NCBI GenBank assembly: GCA_013339765.2
Contig: JABSTR010000955.1
Coordinates: 1-64,000, forward strand
Origin: Haemaphysalis longicornis
Taxonomy: Eukaryota > Arthropoda > Arachnida > Ixodida > Ixodidae
Length of the DNA stretch: 64,000 nt
Direction of reading: 5' to 3'
Under the pieces are notes generated by a model. The model was given only the letters and a program-made list of their open reading frames with translations. It was not told the DNA's origin and did not search any database. The position numbers and the translations under genes were made by a program. Below are positions 57,587 through 64,000 of this stretch, one piece after another. Each line of letters begins with the position of its first letter. Positions within the stretch are counted from its first letter, which is position 1.

Positions 57587-58423
57587 CAGTTAAACCTGGA
57601 TGTAACGAACCTCTATGTAACGAATTCCTGGATTTAACGAAGTTTTTCAATTCCCCATTTCCACCTTCATTGAAGCGCATGTGTTGGTGACCTCTATGTA
57701 ACGAAGGAGTTGCGACGATTAACCTGGATGCAACGAATTCGCTACCCTGATAAGTCAAGATTTCCTGCCCTTTTTCTGAAAAATCGGATGGCGAAATGCA
57801 GTAATTTAGCGAATTTCACCCGCACCGCAATCTCGTGCGTTTCCACGTGTGAGTGCGGCGTCGGTAAGGTGCTATAGACCTACCTGCCGGCGTGTAGTCG
57901 CGTGTGTCCCCTGATTTTTGTGGTATTGGCTCCTGGGTGATGAGTTCTGGTACCTGAATACGAAAATATTTGCCTTTTCAAGACAAGCACGCAATTTTAA
58001 ATGCCGTCTCCGCCGGCAAGAAAGAAGAACGTCACCGCCCGGAACAGTGTCCCAGCTAACATCCCTTCAACAATTTTCACCGCAGGAAAGAGCATGAAGT
58101 TCGCGAAAAAAGCGCCCTTTCAGCAGAAGTTTGGTTCTTGAAACGCGTTAAGGCACCGAAAAGTATCAAAAAGCAAAAGTGATACTCAGTTACGTTTGTG
58201 AATTCTGGGGCCGTGTAGTAGCAGCAGGCGCCAATCACGCAGTTTTTCAGTGTGAAATATATCCTTGAACAAGGGTGAGTGCAGCATCACTGATGTCTAG
58301 CATATTCGTTTCGTTTTTGCTTCATTCCCACAAGCATTAACTCGCAACCTGGATGTAACAAAAACCTGGATGTAACGAAAAAATGCGAATTTTTGTCAAC
58401 ATCGTTACATACAGGTTTAACTG
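57587..58423. mobile_element. TA-flanked element, CAGTTAAACCTGGATGTAAC ends
   Basis: TA on both sides (57585-57586, 58424-58425). Left end CAGTTAAACCTGGATGTAAC, right end cgttacatacaggtttaACTG. 837 bp. A short frame from 58001 (MPSPPARKKNVT) may be the start of a lost pogo-type transposase. Confidence 0.85.
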
Positions 58424-58780
58424 TATTCATTTTCCTCACCACGAAAAAAGAAATGACTGGTAGTGTGCCTTTTCTTGTTCTGTATATTTTTGTTTTATGG
58501 CCGTTAGAAATATCTAAGGATAAAAATTGCATAAAGAACAAGATTTGTGCACTCTACGTGTTATAATGAACACCTGCGCAAAATTTCATCACGACACAAC
58601 AACTTTAAGTGGGAAAATAAGTGTGCACAAAGTCAGAAAACGGACAAAAACAACAAAAACGGACAAAAGCAACAAACTGAGAAAAACGCAATTGAAAGTT
58701 TATTTCTTTGGCAGATTCAGAAATTCTTGCTCAAACAACATGAAACTTGGTGGGGATATAGTCTGAAATGTCCACATTAA

Positions 58781-60453
58781 AGGGACCCTGCAACACTTGC
58801 CATCGACTACTAGTAATGTATTTTGGGATAAAGTCTATTGTCCCAGAAATCTCCTCCCGCAAGAATTATGAAAATCCGTTCACAATTAACAAAACCACGC
58901 GCGATGAGAAATCGCGCATAATCGTTCCCTCTCAACTCGACCGCGAACAACGCGACGAAAGCTGCGCGCTCTCTCCCGGAGAGGGGGGCGGCTCGCGGCG
59001 TTCTCTTCAGCGCCCTTCGATATATCACATGCCGGGTTGTTTTCTCCTTTTCTCCGCAACGCGGAGGGGCCTATTTCCGGTCTGGTGCCACAAAAAAGCA
59101 GGCATGGGTGCCTGCTCGCAAGTGCGCGCTCGGGCTGCTAGGGCGTTTTTGAAGCAATAAACGTTTGTAGTCGAGTGGTCCCATTGAAAGGGAAGTATTG
59201 AGCTCATCACTCAAGCTCTGCGCGCACTCAAAACACAAAAGAAACGGAAAAACTGTGCCTACAGCTTCAGGCATAGAAGAGGTTCGTACACAGCGATGAC
59301 GACGACGGAAATGGGAGAATCTAGCCGCGAATAGGGATGGGCGAATATAGATTTTGAGGTTCGAAGCGAATTCGAAGCGAATAGTGATTTGGTCGAATAA
59401 TTTCGAATCGAATAGTTCGAATAGTACACATTGCAAATCACAAAGACAAATGAGCAACTTGTGACCTGACTAATGTACACATTTTTTTCTAATAATTAGA
59501 ACTCACGTAGGCACACCATTGTGTAAAACTATTACCAGTTGAACATTTATTGCAAAATCTTACACACAGCTTTCCTTTACTGTATTCACAAGTTTTCATG
59601 AAGAAATGCCTGTTGCGCCACATGCTCTAGGTGCAGCAGTTTCCGCCGGCTGCTCATTCACAAGTTTAAGCGCCGCCTATTTATAGAAGCTCCGTTAAAA
59701 AAAGAAGTATTGTAGCCACTAGTATCCTCGGCCGTAGCCAAGCAAAGCGCAAGTGGCTGGCCGCCATTTTGAATAGGCTCGCTTAGTGCGGCGTACTGCC
59801 GCGCTGTGCGAGCCTATTCAAAATGGCGGCATGCCTATTCAAAATGGCGGCCTCTACAAGTCTGCTGGCTTGGTGCCGCGATGTTCGGAGCGGTGTCGTT
59901 TCAGTGCCGCCTTTTTTTTTTAACCTAAAGTGTGCTGGCGGCCGAGAGCTTCGTCGAACCTCTAGGCAAGGCAGCAACTCGGCAGTGCCGGCACTGATAA
60001 TAGAAATGTCCGCGTCGGTGGGTCTTGAGCCAAGCCTGGGGTAACTCTCGGAAAGCTTGACCGAAAAGCTTGGCTTTCAGCTGCCTATTCGGGCGCATCG
60101 AATAATTCGAAAATATCGAATACCTGCATTCGAATCGAAGCGAATAACGAATAGAGAGCTATTCGATCGAATATTCGACAATACCGAATATTCGCCCATC
60201 CCTAGCCGCGAAGTTGACCAGTGATAGCCGATCGGGCAGACATGGCCTATGTGACGTCCCTTAGGCCATGCCAGGGGTTGCATAATGAGGACAACTGAAG
60301 AGAGAGCGGTTGGTTTTTCAGCGTCTTTCACATCGATTTGCGCGCTCACCGCTTCACGTGCACGTGTAATATTTGGCTCAGGTATTCCTGGCAGTGTAAT
60401 CTAAACGTCGCGCAGGTTTACTTGCACTGCTCAAAGAGTGTTGCAGGGTCCCT
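58781..60453. mobile_element. TTAA-flanked element, AGGGACCCTGCAACACT ends
   Basis: TTAA at 58777-58780 and 60454-60457. A perfect 17-bp inverted end. 1673 bp, of which 873 bp is a nested hAT-like element. Non-coding. Confidence 0.9.
59332..60204. mobile_element. hAT-like element, TAGGGATGGGCGAATAT ends, nested
   Basis: 8-bp duplication GCCGCGAA at 59324-59331 and 60205-60212. Same end design as 41409-42992, followed by attcgaagcgaattcg palindromes. Non-coding. Inside is a 23-bp inverted repeat (59758-59826, gccgccattttgaataggc) with one arm duplicated. Confidence 0.9.
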
Positions 60454-61849
60454 TTAAGGCACTAAAACGAACGCTCCTGCTGCATAAGTTGCACCCTCAC
60501 GGCTCTTGCGGGTGGAGTCCTTGGTACAGGCCCGTTTCACCAGGCTGTGGCGATGGGACCTAGCCGAGCAGTCAGCCTGGCAGACATCTGCCTGATCCTC
60601 CGCTGGTCACTTGCACTGCTTAGTCTAAACAGTTCTTCTGAAGGGAAGATTCCCAGTGCTTGGAGAACTTCCTCAAAGCTAGTGTGGCCCCTGTTGAACC
60701 ACAACACCGTGAGAGCAGTGGCCGTCTCCACTACAGTGAACTGCAGGTTGTATGATACCGTCCTGTGCCAGATGCGCAGTGCTGCTTCTGTCGCCATGGA
60801 TGAGTAGTCGGCATTTTTTTCACACACAGGGGCAAGAAAGGCTTGCCACACTTCCTCCTCTTGCTAATCAAGCTTTTGGGGGTGGCTTCAATCTTGACAG
60901 TAGTTTTACAGCACCTCAAAATCCAGGCAGAGACCAGTGTCAAGAGAAATGGCAGTGCCAACACAGTTGTGGCTTTTGTGTCCTCGTTTCTGCCAAGTAC
61001 AATCAAACATTACCCTGAGGTCAGTCTGACCAGTTTGCAACACAGTTACTTGCCTTGCTTCAGCATGGTTGTCAGAGACGACTTATGTGGCCGCGGCATG
61101 AACTTTCTTGGCAATGCTGTGGAACGTCTTTTGGTGCAGTGGTTTTGGTAGACCAAGAATGGCACAAAACCTGCACAGCTGATCGTGTCCGATGCCAACC
61201 GCGCGTGCAGCGAGTACTGCTTTCACATTGATGGCGAAACTATCACGGGGACTTCCCCTGCAGAGTTCCGGGTTGCGGCCTCCGCGGCTGATGGCGGCAG
61301 CGCGCTGCGACGAGTAGATAGAAGAAACCACTCCTGCAGGGCACTCTACGTTTTTGCAATTGAGTTCCAGTACTGATGCGAGGCCCTTCCACTTGTTTGC
61401 GACCTCAACTACGACAGGTTCGTACATCGCGCACACGGCGCCGCTCACAAGGTCACTCAGACCGTCGACTTCGGAGATAACTGTGCTTGCACAGGGTGTC
61501 TAGCAAATTGCCTAATTCAATTTCCCTGACTTTTCCATGTTTTCCAAGACCATTTTAAACGAAATTCCCTGACCTATACAACAGGCGCCATTCTGTGGAA
61601 ATGGTCCGCGAAGCATATAAAAAGCACATACAAAACACATTCTATCATAAGGAAAAACACATTTGTTGCAAGTGCCCTAATTCTCAAAATGCACTTTGAT
61701 TAACTTCAGTTTGAAGTTTGCTTGCCTTCTGTTACGGCTTCAGAGAGTTTATTTCTTCTTGCGAGATAGAAGCTTCAAGTTGCGCTTCAGCGAGCACCTT
61801 TTGCTTTTTTTTTTTTATTCTCCTGGCTTGACATGCAACGTGAACCGCA

Positions 61850-62345
61850 TGGTGCGTTTTTGCACGCGATTCGGGCGCGGCAGCTTCTGCCTCGCTCAGA
61901 AAATGATGCGCATCACATGAGGCAGTGCGAGGAGCCTGCCGACTTGCGCCAATGGAGAGCCGCATGCCTCACGGCGGCAGTTTCGAAGCTCTCGAGACAG
62001 CCGGATGGCCCCACCACAGATGTTTAGGCTTACCACCCCCACAGGTATTGCATAGGCGCTTTCACTAGCGGCGCGGATGATGTTTTATAGTACCTTTTTC
62101 GCCCACATTATAAGCTCCTTTACCTCACAAGCAACTTCGTGCGTGCCTTGTGTGGCATTTTAGAGAGCGCTTAGAAGCGGTCGCTCGAGCTCCCGTCACC
62201 ACTTCAGGGTCGAAGCTGCCGCCATGTTTCCGCTGCTGGCAGCACCGTGCGCAGCGTGCAGGCGGTTCCACGGCAGCGTCAGAGCGTCTGTGACGTGCGC
62301 GGCGCATTTTTGCGAGCAGAAAACGCCCCACACAGTTCACGCTAA
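61850..62345 (+). mobile_element. CTCGATGATAC TA-element family fragment
   Basis: Family body from gtgcgtttttgcacgcgattc to gcgagcagaaaacgcc. Ends missing. Confidence 0.7.
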
Positions 62346-62639
62346 ACCATGTCATGTTCCTTTTTGATTAGGTAATTCTGGCTCCTGATGTCATAAGAAA
62401 GAAGTTCTTTCAAGATTAGCTCCCAAAAAGCGCTTCATTTTAAAATTCACTGAAAAAAAAAAAAGCGCGTTGTGCGTGCGATTCGGGCACCACCTACATC
62501 GACCCTCTGCACAAGTGCACCCAGGAACCTAAGCCAGCTGCGAGCTGTGTAAACCACACGGCGAGTTTCTGCACGTGATTCGTACGCGGTATTTTCACGG
62601 CCGCGTCGACGATTTGTGCCTGCGGTGGCTCCTTTCCTG

Positions 62640-62870
62640 CACAAGCAAGTGCATTTGTGCCTTGAGTAGCAGTTCTAAGAACGGTTAGAAGCGGTCGTTG
62701 GAGCTACCGCACTACTCCGCGGCCGGTGCAGCCGCCATGTTGCCGTCGCCTGCCGCTCGACACGCACCGTGCGGGTGGTTTTCGCGGCGGCGTCAGCGCT
62801 CCTCAGGCGTGCGCGGCGTGTTTTCGCTTGCAGAAACACCAGAAAACGTTTCATGCAGTTCACGCTTTCG
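62640..62870 (+). mobile_element. CTCGATGATAC TA-element family fragment
   Basis: Short stretch with gaacggttagaagcggtcg and gtgcgcggcgtgttttcgc. Second piece of the family within the same host element. Confidence 0.6.
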
Positions 62871-64000
62871 TCGCGCGCGAACGTGTTGCATTCGGTAACT
62901 TCTTGGGGGCCCGCAACACTGGTTTCCCCTATTCTGAAACTGTGGGCAGGCCCCGAAATGGTTTTCTCTGACTGGTACTTGATTGAAAAATTCCCTGACA
63001 ATTTCCTGACTTTTCCCGGTGGCGCAAAATTCCCTGACTTCTCCCGGTTTTCCCGGTCGCTAGACACCCTGTTGCACCACTCCCGTTGCCGACTGTCTCC
63101 CCGCCTTGGAAGGCTGAAACTTCTCCAATGCGCTTACAAAGCTGATAGCGTCACTGATAAAACCAGTCTCGCCTGGTTGAGCTGCGCTCGCAACGCTTGA
63201 AGGTGCGTCGCCATTAGGCCTCGCCGTGCCGGTCGTGCCAGCGTTGGCCGTAATTGTTGCAATGCCGCGCCGCTTCCGCTTTCCCTTGTATGGGCCTAAA
63301 GTACGGGACTTGCGGCGATGAAAGTCATGCTTCTCCTCACCATTCATGATTAACAACACACGATAAGGAAAAAGAAAAGATAGCGTGAAGTAGCGAACAG
63401 AACGACGGAGGCAATGGCGGCTGACAAGTGGCGAGAGCCAATGGCAGTCCTGATTTCGTGTCACGTGATTTAAATACCCAGTTGGAGCTCTCAAAATAAG
63501 CAGGAAGAATTTTTCTTTTCTTTTTTTTTTTTACGCGGATACGAAGCTGGCGAGCACTTTGATTGAGAGAAGAAGGCTTTGACTACCTCTCTCAAGTGAC
63601 TGAAATGGCCGCCAGCCACGCTTCCGTGCAGCAAAAACTCTCAAAGATGGCCTAAATTCGGCTTGATTGCGTGATTTCTAGGCTCACCGCGAGTCATTCA
63701 GATGCGATTTTCACCAAGTTCTCGTTCGTATTCCGCTTTCATTTTTTTTTTTCATGAAAGAAGGATAGTCAAAGATGAAAACAAAGTGAAAACAAAAAAA
63801 ACAACATATTTCGAAAAAAATTGCAATTTTTCGACCTGCGTGTCCCCTTAAAGCGCATTCCTTGTCATTCACCTTTGCCGTTTAGCTGCCGCCGAATGAC
63901 ATTTTAGTTCAGTGCACTCTGTGGAAGTGCGGGCATTACGTGCCGAGCTACATCTCTTCAATTTCCCTAACAAGGGTCTCCCTGCATCAGTCGTCCATGC

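Larger units (their letters stand above)
61492..63071. mobile_element. CAGGGTGTCTAGC element, nested in the transposase gene
   Basis: Inverted ends CAGGGTGTCTAGC and GCTAGACACCCTG, followed by mirrored aatttccctgacttttcc-type blocks. Flanked by TTGCA on both sides. It encloses TA-element family pieces at 61850-62345 and 62640-62870. The end sequence is hAT-like but the short flanking repeat is not typical. Confidence 0.75.
60537..63494 (-). pseudogene. Transposase of the Mutator-domain / Kolobok-like type (split by an insertion)
   Basis: The first part (63494-63078) starts MNGEEKHDFHRRKSRTLGPY and KGKRKRRG, matching the basic start of the 45743 transposase (GRKSRTKNPYGKKRKK). After the insertion 61492-63071 the frame resumes at 61448 with VANKWKGLASVLELN, VKAVLAARAVGIGHDQL and FCAILGLPKPLHQKTFHSI, which I know as a conserved block of this family. 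A further stretch (GLCLDFEVL, WQAFLAPVCEKN) corresponds to the section after the DGTW block, and RGHTSFEEVLQALGI is near the C-terminus. Stops, frameshifts and an internal deletion are present. Non-functional. Confidence 0.72.
57313..63847 (-). mobile_element. TTAA/GGGGACA element with transposase gene, expanded by nested insertions
   Basis: Left end GGGGACATGCTCCTCGAAAC after CTAA (damaged TTAA); right end, reversed, GGGGACACGCAGGTCGAAAA next to TTAA at 63848-63851. The span contains a TA element (57587-58423), a TTAA element (58781-60453) with a hAT-like element inside, and a CAGGGTGTCTAGC element (61492-63071). About 2.4 kb of the original element remains, including a split transposase gene on the minus strand. 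Confidence 0.7.

Noticed and set aside
1..64000. CRISPR array, bacterial operon or integrated virus
   Set aside because: No regular spacer repeats, no bacterial gene packing, and every reverse-transcriptase or zinc-knuckle signal is explained by LINEs.

Overview
Eukaryotic DNA, very probably from a hard tick (Ixodidae, metastriate type). It shows long introns full of DNA transposons, a tRNA-headed SINE, an I-type LINE with RNase H and TTAA-targeted elements, and no bacterial-style gene packing. The species cannot be fixed from the sequence alone.

One host gene runs on the minus strand across most of the window. Five internal exons (53877-54131, 43517-43922, 35744-35806, 22640-24000, 13268/13403-13863) have splice sites whose phases agree in order (0, 0, 1, 1, 0). 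A likely last exon with stop lies at 4813-4944, with a repeat-free 3' UTR down to an AATAAA at 2708-2713. The 5' end lies beyond base 54131 and was not found. The protein is acidic with RGRP/RGRK basic motifs, then a roughly 300-residue region of KPS repeats, then a more ordered C-terminal part. It looks nuclear, possibly chromatin-bound, but I do not recognise the family.

The introns are mostly transposons, and many boundaries can be set to the base by target-site duplications (TSDs). They comprise: (i) TTAA elements starting GGGG (5006-7950, 19527-21779, 24132 onward, 33500-34289, 35878-36708, 38511-39159, 45352-48354, 57313-63847), two of which carry broken transposase genes; (ii) elements with CAGTG or CAGGGGTG ends and repeated GGAGCA/GGCGCA motifs (11049-12969, 30732-32568, 39522-43129, 49671-52130); (iii) TAGGGRTGKGCGAATA elements with 8-bp TSDs (41409-42992, 59332-60204); (iv) TA-flanked elements, including a pogo-like one with a transposase DNA-binding domain (14218-15122); (v) a full-length 5.6-kb LINE (24929-30546); (vi) two solo LTRs (39939-40490, 52310-52820); (vii) SINEs (9681-9925, 18156-18387, 19386-19520).

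Many elements are nested, up to three deep, and paralogous copies supply empty-site evidence. The most interesting points are the nested 57313-63847 structure, the 6-bp-TSD family with asymmetric subterminal repeats, the TTAA/GGGG family linked to a Mutator-domain-like transposase, and the unrecognised host gene with its coding minisatellite and a frame break that an 83-nt intron would explain.
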